In this document: piece by piece, positions 48,001 to 58,582 of the stretch
How positions within the stretch are numbered: position 1 is the stretch's first letter
How the letters are laid out: each line of letters starts with the position of its first letter
Assembly (NCBI GenBank): GCA_030248215.1
Contig: JASANG010002971.1
Span: forward strand, 58,906-122,905
Direction of reading: 5' to 3'
DNA from: Enoplolaimus lenunculus
Lineage: Eukaryota; Nematoda; Enoplea; Enoplida; Thoracostomopsidae
Length of the DNA stretch: 64,000 nt
The notes under the pieces: generated by a model
The model's input: only the letters and a program-made list of their open reading frames with translations
Told to the model about the DNA's origin: nothing
Database searches by the model: none
Translations under genes and position numbers: made by a program

Positions 48001-51000
48001 CGGTAGTCGCCGTCGCTTTGTTAGCTAACTGCTAATTTAAGGTTTATCGTCAACGTTTGAGGAATGTTACACTAATTAGTGAAGAAATATTGCAAATGGC
48101 ATGGTTCTAAATTCAGATTCTGTTTATTGAGCGAAGCGAAACTCCGAGCGAAGATCGGAGTTTCGCGAAGCGTTTTATGTTTTGTACTTGGGGGTCAAAG
48201 ATGGATGTCCGTCTATCCGTCTGTCCGTCGGAAAAGAATCTCAGGAACGGCTGAACCGATTTTGATAAACTTTTTTTTGTTTGAAAGCCAATTATCCTGG
48301 AGTGTTAACCTCGCATTGGGGTTTCAAAATTTTAAGCCGTTTATTAGCTACAGGCTAATTTGCATAATTAACTAAGCCTAAATTAGGACTTTCCACAATA
48401 TTTCACTAATTATTACAGTTAGTAGCAATCTAATTTTAGCATTAAAGGGTTTTTGTGACAAGACAAAACTATGACTTTTTAATTTATTTCAATAATTATT
48501 AGGGTTTACTGAAGGTTTTTGGGTACGAGGAATCTGAATAAATTGTTTACAAATCTCCGCAACCGATTATCGAATAGTTAGCTAATAGCTAAATTGCATA
48601 TTAGCTTAATTGACAAGACAAAATTAGGACTTTTTAAATTATTTCAATAATTATTACGGTTTACTGAAGGTTTTTTGATGCGAGCAATCTGAATAAATTG
48701 TTTACAAATGTCTAAAACCGATAATTTAGTAGTTAGCTATTAGATAATTTGGATATAAGCATAATTGATAAGCCTAAATTATGCGTTTTTACAATGTTTG
48801 ACTAATTATTAGGGTTACAAGCAATCTAATTTCAGCAATAATGGGTTTTCGGGTGCGAAGAATCTGAATAAATTCTCTACAAACCTTTAAAAGCGATTAT
48901 CGAATAGTTAGCTAATAGCTAATTTGCATATTTGCTTAATTGACGAGAAAAAATTATGACTTTTTAAATGATTTCAATAATTATTAGGGTGGCTGAAGGG
49001 TTCTTGGATGCGAGGAATCTTAGGAAATTGCTTAAAAACCTCCAAAATCGTTAAATGAATAGTAAGCTAATAACTAATTTGCATATTACCTTAATTGCTT
49101 ACGTGCGTTCGAGCTTCGCTCAATAAATGTAGTCCCACTACGACTGGTATTTAAATGTGACACCGCTTTTTTGTACTGGTCATACTCTTCTCAAGAGAAT
49201 GTTGAAAGATTTCGACTGGTCGCACACATTATAAGTTTGTTATTTTAGGCAGAGGTAAGAAGACATTTTAACTGCTCTTCGCTGGAAGGCGCGGAACTTG
49301 AAAATCAAGGCAAAGAAGGCACCGCTCTAACTCACTGGGAAAAGCGAGTTTTTGAGGTAATCCATTATTCTCAACGCTGAACGTTACGTACATCAGTTGC
49401 CTCGGTTAATATTGCCGGATGTGAGTGATCCAATTGTATCGATTACGTGCTGTTATGATGTTGTCTGTTGTGTTTGTGGTCAGATTGATGTAGGAAAGGG
49501 TGTACTGTTGACAAAAATTACTTTTGCATTTGAATGTTGATGGAAAATTTTTTTGATATGTGTTTAAGTTTCAGCTATGAATGTTTTATGGTTCATAAAA
49601 TACACAATTTTTCACCACTTAATCAGCAGTTTTCGAGGTTTTACAGAAAATTGTTGTTTTTATTAGAATGAAGCCATGACTGGCACGCATACTCAGAATC
49701 CGGTATACTCTCGCCTCACTCTTGCCTTAATGGAAGATACTGGGTAAGTGTAGATTGACCAGTCTGCCGTTTTTGGCTTGTTTTCTTAGTATGATACTTT
49801 CATTTCATGAGAGCCAATCAAAATAATGTCGTGTTTTATTACCAAGATTAAATCCTTGAAAGAGTTACGAATTATGGTAATATTTTCATTCATATTCTTA
49901 ATTTTCATCCGTTGAAAAATTCTATATATTTTCATTTCTTGAAATTCCGCTGTATCCTGTCCTGGCCGCTACAGCTAATCACTAATATGGAAATGTATAC
50001 AACTGGCCATACGTAACATACAGGTTATTAATTTGATAGGATCTTTTGTGTAGTTTTTGAGATTCTGTTTAGTTCTTTAGTTCCGGAAATTTAAATTTTT
50101 CACTTGGAATCTGTTTTAAAATTTGTACCATTTTAACAATATACGAAATTTTCTAAATCTAATAAACACGAGTGCATAGTGTTTTGCTAATTATTAGCAT
50201 TTTATTTTCATTTTTACACAGATGGTATCGCTCAAATTATGATGTCGTTGAACCACTTCATTGGGGCCGAAATTTAGGATGTGAATTTGTAATGGGAAGT
50301 TGTGGCGGATGGATTAATTGGCGACAGAAACGGTAAATGTTTCAAGCGGTAACAGAAGAACTCTACATACATAAGTCAATTCTGTACATTAAGAATAATT
50401 ATATATATGTATATATATATTTTGCATTCACACTGGTTAAAGTGTGAATTGGTGGGCATCGGATTTTCATATCCCGATGTCCGGCAATTCATACCAGATT
50501 TATTCGAACATCGGTATATTCCGGGATATCCTGATATCCGAAATCAAATTTTCTATGTCAGATGTGTGAATTTTTTGGTTTATCAGATTTCTGAACTTCA
50601 ATTTTTGTTCGTTACGCTCTTCATTTAATTCTTAGATCCCACTAAAGCTGCCTTGAGATGTAAAACGATCGCTATGAGCGTAAAAAAGCCATCAACTCTA
50701 AGATGGTTGTTTAGAGCAGTGAAGCCCATCGCAACACCAAAAGCCATCTGCTTAATTTTCAAGTAATACATGTTTACGTTACCCTCCTGAATTACGCTGG
50801 TTTTATTTCCTTTCGTATGCTTTGAACCACTGCAACACAGATATTTTTATACCACACTACCCTTAAACTGTGCTCTTACGACCCAAAATTTACGAGACGC
50901 TTTGAAATAATTTGCGTATCTATGCTTACATCAGTGTAAAAGATACAAAATACTGATACGCATGGCCAGAATTTAAAATCTAGATTAGTACACGGAAACG

Positions 51001-54000
51001 ATCTAAAAATGGCGTTCATAATTAGCTTTGATAACATGTTACATCTTTGAGCTTTAATTAAGATGCTTAAGGTGAGTTGAGCAGAAAGTGATTTATTAGT
51101 AAGAGTTTTCTCCATATGTTTCATGTCAGGATATTCGGTACCCATCTAATAGTGTGGATATAGTTTATGAGAATTATCAGGTTCTATTATTTTCTAAAGT
51201 GCTCGTTTTATGGATAGCTGCAAAACTTTTGTTTTACTAACTTCCCTCATTTGTGTTTTTAGATGTTGATTCTCATATATTTTGTTTTAGGAACTTATCG
51301 CCGTCTCCATTTTGCACTCAAGTGAAAGCAACGCGCGACTGGCAGTACGCGCGAACAACGTGCACCGATGCTCGAGATTCTGTGGCATTGTGCAATCTGG
51401 TAAAATACAAAACTGATCTCGCTCCTGAATATCAGGTAGATTATAGTAAAGAAAAATAAAAAAGGCATTTAGTATTGGGCTGATTATATTTGATTTGATT
51501 AATGTAATACATAAGTCAGTTCAATCATTGCGTTATGGTTTTTATGTGTCGAATGTTAGACTTAGATTGTCGCTACTTTTTGATAATTCTTCATGCCGCG
51601 ACAATAATCATTTTCCGTTTTCACTCGCATGACTTATTTTTTAGAATTATGCCCATTTGGATCATGTCATGCACTCGGAACGTTCGAAATACGGTGGATC
51701 GGTCGAACTTGCTGACTATTGCGCTTATAATCAGGTAAGGGTTAACACTTTTGTTGTTTAAAGTTTTCTTTTTTGTGTTTTTTTTAATTCGAATGGTTAC
51801 CGGTTTTGCAAAAGTTCTTTGTAGGAACATATTTTGCTGTTTGAGGCTGTGAAATTTTTGTTTAAGCAGCAAAATTTTCGTTTTGTATTACGCAGTAGGT
51901 TTTGTACAGGTTTTGTACTTGGTATGAAACGATGCGTTGGAAATTGCGCTCATTGTGTCTATAGTTTATTGACTAATTATGGGAAATCTCCGAATGACTT
52001 GCGTATTATAGTGTACTGGTATTGCGTGTGTTCCAGGAGTTTGAATGGAAATCGGGATCAAATGACAATGACGATTTAAAATACGAAAAGAAAAATAACG
52101 ACAGAAATTCTAGCAGCTTGGGACACAACTCATCGAGACAGCGAAGCTCAAAATCATCTAGAGTTAAACGAGACTCGCGCTGTGAATTGAACGAAAATAC
52201 ACCTGGTAAGTTGGAGGTCGATCTGGCTTGAACAGCGTTGCAGAATGTGATGCCAATATAATGCTGTTAAGCTTGCCTTAAGAATGGAAGTTTAGAAAAT
52301 ATAATACGCAATTAGACGCATGCTTTTAAGCGACTTATGAAAGAGATGAAGTACGCTCAGAGGTTAAATTTGATGTTTTTCTGGTGTGGAGGAATTGATT
52401 TCTATAAGCATGAAAGTTCGCAGAATAAAATTGGCGACCGATATGCTCTCAACGAGCAATGAAAGAGGCAAGTGAAAGAGGTAGGAAGTACATTCAGAAT
52501 TACAGCTGATTTGGAATCATTTTGTTGACTCATTTTCGAAAATGTCTTCCTGGTAATAAAGCCACTGATTCCGCTATGCGTCGTTCAGGTATTAATGAAG
52601 GGGTTAAGTGTCGAGGTGTAATGAATGTAGTTGCTGACACTGCCAAGTGTTAGGGAGGGAATTGACTCAATAATTTTATGGAAAACAAGAAAACCTTTTG
52701 GCCGCCTCCATTGCAAGATATTGTAGAAGGTGCATCTAGTAATTAACAATACTTCCATCATTGAAGTTGAACAGAAAACAGCAGGACTCATTGGACTGGA
52801 GCGAAGTTCTTTTACAATTTTGTGTACGCGTTTTAAATTTAAAGTCAAACTAGTTTCCTTTGTAATGTTTTTGCGTTTTATTAGTGTTTGTACTTTAGCC
52901 AAAGAACTCAATGCTGCCTTAGAAACGTATGGTCCAAATTCACGCTGCTTTCATCAAACAAAAGAATGGACACTTCGTCGATGCGGGTATAAACGGACGT
53001 ATCAACATTACGGTGCCGGATGTTATGAGGTACAACACAAGGCTCGACCTGTATAATATTGTATTGGCTGGAATTCGTACATTGATTCAGGAACCAAAAC
53101 AGTGTTACGGCGTAATTTTCCCAACATCGAAAAAAATACGCTAGCCACCTCGTAGTTTTTCGCTCTCAGAAAAAATACACCGGTTACTTTATAATTACCC
53201 CTGCTACGGTGTACTTCTTGGTCATGTACGTCCCTCCGAAAACGTTCAACATTCTTTCTATTTTAAAAATGTATTCTTTTGTTTCTAAAGCCTTGAAAAT
53301 TGAATTGATTTTTCAAGAAGGTTAAGATCCAGAAAATGCAGTTTTTTTACGAGGAAATCAACAGCGGAAACACCGATGCTCTCTATTCGTCATATTTCTT
53401 GAGACTGCTTTTCACTGAGTTAGCCAGCTGAAGATTAGTTGTGTAATTATTTTACGGGAATTTAATTATTCCAATACTGAACAAGTAACTATACTTTCGG
53501 CATGAAACGTTGCAAAATTTTGCGTTTATCTCAGTAATGCACTCGCCCACAGCATTTCAACCAAATTAAGCTTAAACAAAATGACAATTCTGTCAAACAA
53601 GATGTAGTTAACTTTGTAAATTTTTGATACAAGTTTTATATAAAGTAAGTTTATTGACGATAAAGCAATAGTGCGGTAAGATTATGTTTATTGACTTAGT
53701 ATTTATAGATTATTGAGAAGTCAAAATCACCATATTAAAGCTAAGTTTTTGTGTCAAGAATTGAAACAATTTTGCCTCGTAAAGAATTGTGCCGCTGTAA
53801 CTTTTTCGGAGAAAATCATACAGGGAAAATGTACACCGCGGCTGGTGGTTGAATTACGCCGTAACTGGTGTAATTTTTCCAAGGGGAAATTACGCGATCT
53901 AATTTTTCCGGGAAGAGAAATTACGCCGTAGCAACCGAAATATTTTTGCCTCCTTATTTCATATAGTAAATGGCCAATTAAAGGTAATCTTTTCTTTTGA

Positions 54001-56126
54001 GCAATTCTTGTTTCGAAACTAATTTCCGGGAAGCATGTTCTACGTGCATGTTCTTTTACGAAACCATTTGACTTCTGTTTTGCCAGTTTTGCCGAAATCT
54101 ATTAAACTATGTAATAAAACCCAATCAAAGACCTACAACTAGCCATAATTCCTACTAAGACACATCAGACGGGACAACAATATTTACGGCGTTGTCTGAA
54201 AATCAGTTAAGTGAACAACCTTGCTGTTAAATAATGTTAAGGAAAAGACGTTACTGTTAAATAATGCTAGGTGGAAGATGTTGTTGTTAAAATAATACTT
54301 TTCTCTAAACAATTTTTGCCGCATGGTAAAATCTATCGGATCATGGTAATAAAATCTAAATTATTTGATGAAATAATTTTAGTCCCGTTATTTGCGTGCT
54401 GCAAAGATTATGCGGTTGTTTTTAAAATATGGTCAATTCATCGTTTGTTTATAGTATAATTCATTTTAGTTTGAATGCATTGAGGGATTGCTATGGCTTG
54501 ATTTGCTCAACGGTACTGGCAAATATCCCTGTTATTCTCCAAATCAGCCAGTATTTATCAGTCGAGTGTATAACGGATGGTTGCATGAGGGTACGATATT
54601 GTGCCCTGCTTGCGAGGAACTTTGTCCGGTAAGAAACCTATACTATTCACATCGCCGATTTGCTTTGGTCTTAAAATGATAAAGTTAAATTGCTCTTTGG
54701 GTCCTAACGCTGCTAAAGTATTTCATGCAGATGTCCTATTTGCTGAGATCAATTGCTAGGACCAGATGAGTGTTTTGCCTGAACAAAACGCAAAATTTGC
54801 GTTTTATGTTAGATCGCTGATTGGCTCAGATCAATGACGATTTTTGGTTCGTGTGCAATGTTGGTTTTGGGAATACTTGTATGCAGTATCCATTTGTATT
54901 GCCATTTTGACGTTTTGAGGTACCGTTGTAGACGCTCGTTGAGTAGCGCGCTACTGGGCATTAAATGTATATGCGGTATAACGCTGACTAGTGTACACTA
55001 CGGACCATCTCGTTCTCCTAGCGGCAAGAAAGTGAATGAGTAAATGTAAATCACATTTGCCGTGTCCTCGGATTGTTCAAAGCGGAGACAGCAGGAGAGA
55101 GACACAGCGGGAACAGTTTTTGCCATTTTTGCACCTTTTCTACATTCTAAATGTAAAGCTTAGCGAGTGAGCTACACCGATCCCAATGCACGTTTGCTCT
55201 GACCAGACAGTGAAAATATATCGAGCAGATTATGCACATTCTGAAATATATAAATTCCAGCGTAAAAGTGGTTGTTTTTTTATTTTTCCGCTCAAGCTGA
55301 AACTTTTCTCCTCCACATTGAAAAATTTGTTTAATGTTGGGTTCTCAAATCGATCTACCGCGCCAGAGACCCAAGCAGCATGGGGGACTGCTGCACCACA
55401 AGCCCCCCTTTCACTAAACGATTTTCATACTGTAGCGCTGAAAACAAAGTTATATTCTTGATATAAATTTTAGCTGTTCCAGTAGACATTTGCTTAGTGA
55501 GGTGTGCTAATGCACGACAGCCCCTCCCACATCCTGCTTTCGCGTCCTTGAAATCAAGAGAGGCACTGAGGCCCGGTAGTCCGCTGAGAATATAATGCTG
55601 GAAAATATTTCCATGTGTTAGTTTTCGTGTAGGTGGAGAAAGTAAAGTGTCCCTAGCCTACGCGCTTGAGATTTTTGTGCAGTTACATCATATATGATAT
55701 ATTATATAAATGATTCTTATGTAGTACATTTATTGTATAATATGTGCGTAAGCAGGAGTGTTTTGAGCACTGGTTGGCCTTCGATGCACTCTGCACTCCC
55801 GTTTGTTGTTACACGGGGAGAACGAGACGGCTCATACCTTATAACTTGAGCCACAAAGCTTTAGGTTGCAAATATTAAATAGTTAAAATTTTGCCTGCAT
55901 AGTATTATTTTGTTGTAACCTTTGTATTCTTGTGTGATGTTTTAACAGAATAATGTTTCAGGTCTGCAAGCAAGCTAAAGAATTTCCGTATCGTGTCGGC
56001 GATCGTAGGCTGCCTGTGCCGTGTTCGTCTCACAAAACAACGCCTATTGTTCACATCACTATTTTACAAATTTTTATTCTGCTTGTATATGTTTATAGAG
56101 CTGTGGTTAATGTTGCAATATTATGA
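38941..56126 (+). CDS. LMLN: Leishmanolysin-like zinc metallopeptidase (LMLN/invadolysin), multi-exon gene
   Basis: M8 family zinc endopeptidase. Coding exons: 38941-39030, 39657-39757, 40740-40770, 41429-41511, 42411-42528, 42661-42842, 43216-43321, 43631-43731, 49249-49356, 49667-49743, 50222-50332, 51291-51435, 51645-51734, 52037-52205, 52899-53029, 54470-54628, 55962-56126. Phases agree at all junctions except across 43731-49249, where about 40 residues are missing. A signal peptide starts the protein. The zinc site is complete: HEILHAFGFSAG over two exons, the third histidine in THWEKR, and the Met-turn in LMEDTGWY. Cysteine-rich blocks follow ([28 protein letters not shown]). The last exon ends in a hydrophobic stretch that could be a membrane anchor or lipid-anchor signal. 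About 655 codons are seen, near the usual family length once the gap is added. Introns are full of MITEs. Confidence 0.93.
39515..39623. repeat. GAGACCG-type repeat
   Basis: Runs of ACCGAGACCGATACC and GTCTCGGTCTTGG in LMLN intron 1; related to 41737-42128 and to 43905-44260. Confidence 0.6.
39657..39757 (+). CDS. LMLN: LMLN exon 2
   Basis: Acceptor ATTTTTAG, donor GTAAGA. It reads [15 protein letters not shown] then [13 protein letters not shown], matching the family's LRI.V.YD.SV pro-domain strand. Confidence 0.85.
40003..40412 (-). repeat. Inverted duplicate of 25051-25480
   Basis: The reverse complement matches through the unique flank and into the MITE, but the far MITE end (GGTTGCACCCTG) is missing. 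In LMLN intron 2. Confidence 0.85.
40740..40770 (+). CDS. LMLN: LMLN exon 3, 31-nt microexon
   Basis: Acceptor TTCTTTTAG, donor GTTTGT. It reads [10 protein letters not shown], corresponding to the L.PEK..LIK segment. It restores phase between exons 2 and 4 exactly, which is the main support for so small an exon. Confidence 0.8.
41429..41511 (+). CDS. LMLN: LMLN exon 4
   Basis: Acceptor ACTTTTAG. It reads [19 protein letters not shown], matching the LLPQA..YW pro-domain helix. It ends two bases into an arginine codon. Confidence 0.87.
41737..42128. mobile_element. hAT-like MITE, GAGACCG family
   Basis: CAGGGGTTGGCGGTCTCAG to GAGACTCCCATCTCTG are imperfect inverted ends; flanks TTCGATAT and TTCAGCAT are weakly similar. 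In LMLN intron 4. Confidence 0.6.
42411..42528 (+). CDS. LMLN: LMLN exon 5
   Basis: Acceptor GTTTTAG, donor GTAAGT. It reads KCIDGSYY...HPHCVAAC...[13 protein letters not shown], matching the cysteine pattern ending VIVPEEHL in the family. Confidence 0.87.
42661..42842 (+). CDS. LMLN: LMLN exon 6
   Basis: Acceptor TTAATTTCAG, donor GTAGGT. It begins QCRFCNG and holds [13 protein letters not shown], then [13 protein letters not shown], the canonical region before the catalytic exon. Confidence 0.92.
43216..43321 (+). CDS. LMLN: LMLN exon 7, catalytic HExxH
   Basis: Acceptor ATTACAG, donor GTAAGT. It reads [16 protein letters not shown] and ends [11 protein letters not shown]. The two zinc-binding histidines and the catalytic glutamate of HEILH are present. 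Confidence 0.95.
43631..43731 (+). CDS. LMLN: LMLN exon 8
   Basis: Acceptor TTGTTTTAG, donor GTGAGA. It starts [20 protein letters not shown], continuing the catalytic helix and turn, and ends two bases into a codon after NKE. Confidence 0.93.
43817..44477. mobile_element. CCGGAA-family MITE in the LMLN gap
   Basis: CAAGGTGCAAAACAGCACAG to AATTCCAGTTGCACCCTG; flanks CTTCTGAG and CTTCATAG (6 of 8). GAGACCG-type sequence lies inside (43905-44260), so it is nested. Confidence 0.7.
44513..44597 (+). CDS. LMLN: Weak candidate for the missing LMLN exon
   Basis: A phase-compatible acceptor (AACTTTAG) opens a frame reading [20 protein letters not shown]. This is only loosely like the family's LYQWS...VRKVERLW segment, and no good donor or following L-V-T-P-R-V-V is seen. 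The right boundary is arbitrary. It begins 35 bp after a 661-bp MITE. I give it little weight. Confidence 0.2.
45126..45150. repeat. (ATT)n microsatellite
   Basis: About eight ATT units in an LMLN intron. Confidence 0.8.
45604..46029. mobile_element. hAT-like MITE, TAGGGATGTACCGAT family
   Basis: TAGGGATGTACCGATTAATC to GTATCGGCACATCCCTA, perfect 8-bp duplication ATTTATAC. Interior of repeated GGCATCGG. In the large LMLN intron. Confidence 0.9.
46040..48120. other. No exon recognised
   Basis: Part of the 5.5-kb LMLN gap. Contains a CCTAAG-rich patch (47560-47630). No frame matching the expected L-V-T-P-R-V-V segment was found. Confidence 0.5.
48123..49148 (-). repeat. GCGAAGC-type composite repeat, inverted copy
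   Basis: Reverse complement of the 15610-17157 family, ending at CCACTACGACTGG. Hairpin CGAAACTCCGA/TCGGAGTTTCG at its left end. About 100 bp upstream of the LMLN exon at 49249. Confidence 0.82.
49249..49356 (+). CDS. LMLN: LMLN exon with third zinc ligand
   Basis: Acceptor TTATTTTAG, donor GTAATC, 36 codons. It reads [19 protein letters not shown] and then [10 protein letters not shown]. The histidine of THWEKR is the third zinc ligand of M8 peptidases. Confidence 0.93.
49667..49743 (+). CDS. LMLN: LMLN exon with Met-turn
   Basis: Acceptor TTTTATTAG, donor GTAAGT. It reads [20 protein letters not shown] and LMEDTG. The methionine before EDTGWY is the family's Met-turn. Confidence 0.94.
50222..50332 (+). 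CDS. LMLN: LMLN exon, post-Met-turn
   Basis: Acceptor TTTTACACAG, donor GTAAAT. It reads [20 protein letters not shown] and EFVMGSC...WINWRQK. Confidence 0.92.
51291..51435 (+). CDS. LMLN: LMLN exon, cysteine-rich block
   Basis: Acceptor TTGTTTTAG, donor GTAGAT. It reads SPFCTQ...[15 protein letters not shown], matching the SPYC...C..D..AVA.CNL pattern. Confidence 0.9.
51645..51734 (+). CDS. LMLN: LMLN exon, [10 protein letters not shown]
   Basis: Acceptor ATTTTTTAG, donor GTAAGG, 30 codons. It reads [15 protein letters not shown], nearly the vertebrate wording. Confidence 0.92.
52037..52205 (+). CDS. LMLN: LMLN exon, Ser/Asn-rich linker
   Basis: Acceptor GTGTTCCAG, donor GTAAGT. It begins EFEWKSG and runs through a polar Ser/Arg/Lys segment to [12 protein letters not shown]. 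Confidence 0.85.
52899..53029 (+). CDS. LMLN: LMLN exon, YGPNSRCF...GAGCYE
   Basis: Acceptor TACTTTAG, phase 2. It reads [10 protein letters not shown] and ends HYGAGCYE. The donor GTACAA is weak; reading through adds eight codons and a stop. A MITE with 8-bp duplication starts 70 bp downstream (53100-53932). Confidence 0.88.
53100..53932. mobile_element. hAT-like MITE, CAGTGTTACGGCG family
   Basis: CAGTGTTACGGCGTAATTTT to AAATTACGCCGTAGC; flanks AACCAAAA and AACCGAAA (7 of 8). Extra GGCGTAATTTTTCC words near the right end. In an LMLN intron. Confidence 0.75.
54470..54628 (+). CDS. LMLN: LMLN exon, NGWLHEG...CPAC
   Basis: Acceptor TCATTTTAG, donor GTAAGA, 53 codons. It reads [30 protein letters not shown], matching NGWIHDGNLLCPSC. 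Confidence 0.92.
55962..56126 (+). CDS. LMLN: LMLN last exon, hydrophobic C terminus and stop
   Basis: Acceptor AATGTTTCAG. It reads [13 protein letters not shown]... and ends with a hydrophobic run ([17 protein letters not shown]) before TGA at 56124. The tail fits a C-terminal membrane helix or a lipid-anchor signal. ATTAAA at 56145 is a possible poly(A) signal. Confidence 0.82.
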   Translation, partial: VCKQAKEFPYRVGDRRLPVPCSSHKTTPIVHITILQIFILLVYVYRAVVNVAIL

Positions 56127-56144
56127 TGATCAGTAATCTGTGAT

Positions 56145-56150
56145 ATTAAA
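56145..56150 (+). terminator. Possible poly(A) signal of LMLN (ATTAAA)
   Basis: ATTAAA 19 bp after the stop codon; a common variant of AATAAA. Unconfirmed. Confidence 0.35.
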
Positions 56151-56324
56151 TGTTGGTTGAGTGTTTTAATTTTAATACGTCGTGCATCTACCATGTTAAA
56201 CAAGTAAATTGCGTAGCTAGTTATCCTGTCGCATGTATAAAAATATTGCTAAGCGACTATCCGCTTGCGGACTCTTATTGATTGAGACTCAAATATGGAC
56301 CCCTCTTATTCGGATTACTGGACG

Positions 56325-56745
56325 GCTGTACATTTTGGCTGAGAAAAACTATATATCACTGGGAAAATGGGACAGGTTTGTTTCGGGAAAATGGGCCAAC
56401 TGCAAACTTTAGCTGGGAAAACAGGAAAATGGGACAGCTGCAAATTTTAAATGGGCAAACGGTAAACATGGACAGCGATATATTTTCACTGGGAAAATGG
56501 AACAGGTTTGTTTCGGAAAAATTGGACGGCTGTAAATTTTCACTGGGAAAACAGAAAAATAGGAGTTGCAAATTCTCAACTGGAAAATGGCAAACGGAAA
56601 AATGGGGCAGCTGCAAATTTTCTCAGGGAAACGGGAAAATAGGACCGATATATTTTCCCTGAAAAATGGGATAGGCTTGTGTTGGGCAAATGTGAAAATG
56701 AGTACAAATTTTCGCTGGGAAAAGTGGACGAAGAGTGGTAGAAAG
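56325..56745. repeat. Degenerate GGGAAAATGGGACAG repeat
   Basis: About a dozen irregular units of roughly 25-35 bp (TGGGAAAATGGGACAG, CTGCAAATTTT, TTTCACTGGGAAAA). More units at 57545-57600 and 57790-57815. Confidence 0.7.
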
Positions 56746-56857
56746 TTTTCGTCACAAATCAAATTGATTTCAGACTACAAAATTTGGTAGATTGTGGGAG
56801 GAGAACAAAGATTTTCGTACTTGGGGTACACCCACGCCCACCAGTCACTCTCCTGTC

Positions 56858-56930
56858 CAGGGTGCAACCGGAGGTGAAGAATACCGGAGCCGGAGGTCAA
56901 CGAAACTTGCCGGAGCAGGTGAGGCAATAG
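56858..56930. mobile_element. CCGGAA MITE, left end only
   Basis: CAGGGTGCAACCGGAGG followed by ACCGGAGCCGG; no right end found. Confidence 0.45.
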
Positions 56931-57856
56931 GTAGTGAAAATAATGGTTAATTAGTTAATTTAAGCCAATATCTGCAATAAAGTTTTTAAGTTGTTTTGTG
57001 TTACGCTAATTTTCTGCGAAATATCGAAAATTCTTTGAAAATTGTAACAAAACTAAAACGAAAAGCGCTAAACAGATAATTTTTGCAAAATTATGCAAAA
57101 TTTTACTACCGAAATCGCATGAACCTCCAAACATTCGTTGTTGGGGTGTGCCCGCGCCCACCTTACTACCCTTTGTACATACAGACTCAGCAAATTTTCT
57201 TAACAATTCAAACTTTTCCGACTACAAAATGTTTTAGATCAATGGAGTGGAACGAAGATTCGAATTTGGGGTGCGCCCACCTGTCTCTCTCCCCTCTGTA
57301 TTTTACTTGCGGCCTTGATAACCGCCCCAGCTGGTATTAAAGCGCATCAACAGTCAACACAAACTTTTGGGAGTGCTTGTTGATGCTAACAGCTTTATAA
57401 AACTGCGGATTTTTTCGTTCAGAACACAGGTGTATATACTTGAAAATAATGTCAGAACGACGCGATGTGGCATGGATCGAAAAATTAATTTTAATCACTG
57501 TCTAGCCAAAGTCTATTTGGAGTTGGCTCGCAGCAATATATGCTTTCTTTGGGAAAATGGGGAGCTATATATTTTCACAGGGTAAGCGGGACAGCAGTAT
57601 TTTTGTTGAGATTAATTTTATCACTCTATGCGCTCGCAAGGACCTTAAGCAGGGTAGGGGTTGCTGCCCACCAAGTCCTCGCGCTATTAGCGATCTGGTT
57701 AAACAGCAAAAACAACAACAAAGTTTAATGATCTTCACGCGCACAAACAGGAGTTGCAAATGCTGCTCTCCGCTACGGCACTATTGCTGTACCACGGGAA
57801 AACGGGACACCCCTGAAACTATGGGTCAAAATTTCAAAATTTTGATGAATTAAAGG

Positions 57857-58240
57857 CAGGGTGCACGGGGATTCCGGTTCCAGTAGTAAAATCCGGTATT
57901 TTTCTCCGGAATTTTCCTGTATTTTCGGTTTTAAAAATATTTCTCATTTGAAAACTTAACAAAAATTAACATATTCTAACTTATTTCTCTAAAATTGTCC
58001 GTGCGTGTATTTTTGAAATTTTCAATTTGTAAAATACTCCATAGTTTATCAGATGTTTCCATCTACTGCATTTGTTTCAGGATTTTGGCATTCTAAATGG
58101 TGTGCTTACAGCATTAAAAGCGATAAAATAACGTTAAAAACAAATTTTTCGGTAACAAGTATATTTCTTTATTTTCCGGTTCCGGTATTTTTCACTTTCC
58201 GGTTCTGGCGCCGGTATTTTATTATTCCGGTTGCACCCTG
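57857..58240. mobile_element. hAT-like MITE, CCGGAA family
   Basis: CAGGGTGCACGGGGATTCCGG to ATTCCGGTTGCACCCTG, perfect 8-bp duplication ATTAAAGG. It is the intact relative of the split element at 37195-38870. Confidence 0.88.
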
Positions 58241-58582
58241 ATTAAAGGTAAAGGAATGCTAGATATACATGTCAGATTTGATGTCGAATTGTAGCGGAAT
58301 GGCAATTTCACGACTCGTTTCAGATACCAGATATTAATGCAATATGACTGGCCAGCCTCGATTTAAAGATAGTAAACTGAAAATTTTTCGCTTAAAATAC
58401 CGCATATCGAACAGTTTTCTGACAAACCATTTGCTACTGGCTACAGGCGCATGCCGCGTGCTTAAAACATTCAGAGTCTGTTCGTGTGAAATCTGAACGA
58501 AACTTGAGAAAGCATGGCTTAGTCTGTCGATTTTACGGTACATCAATCAACAGTAGTACTTGTTTACGGGTTAGACAGTTGC

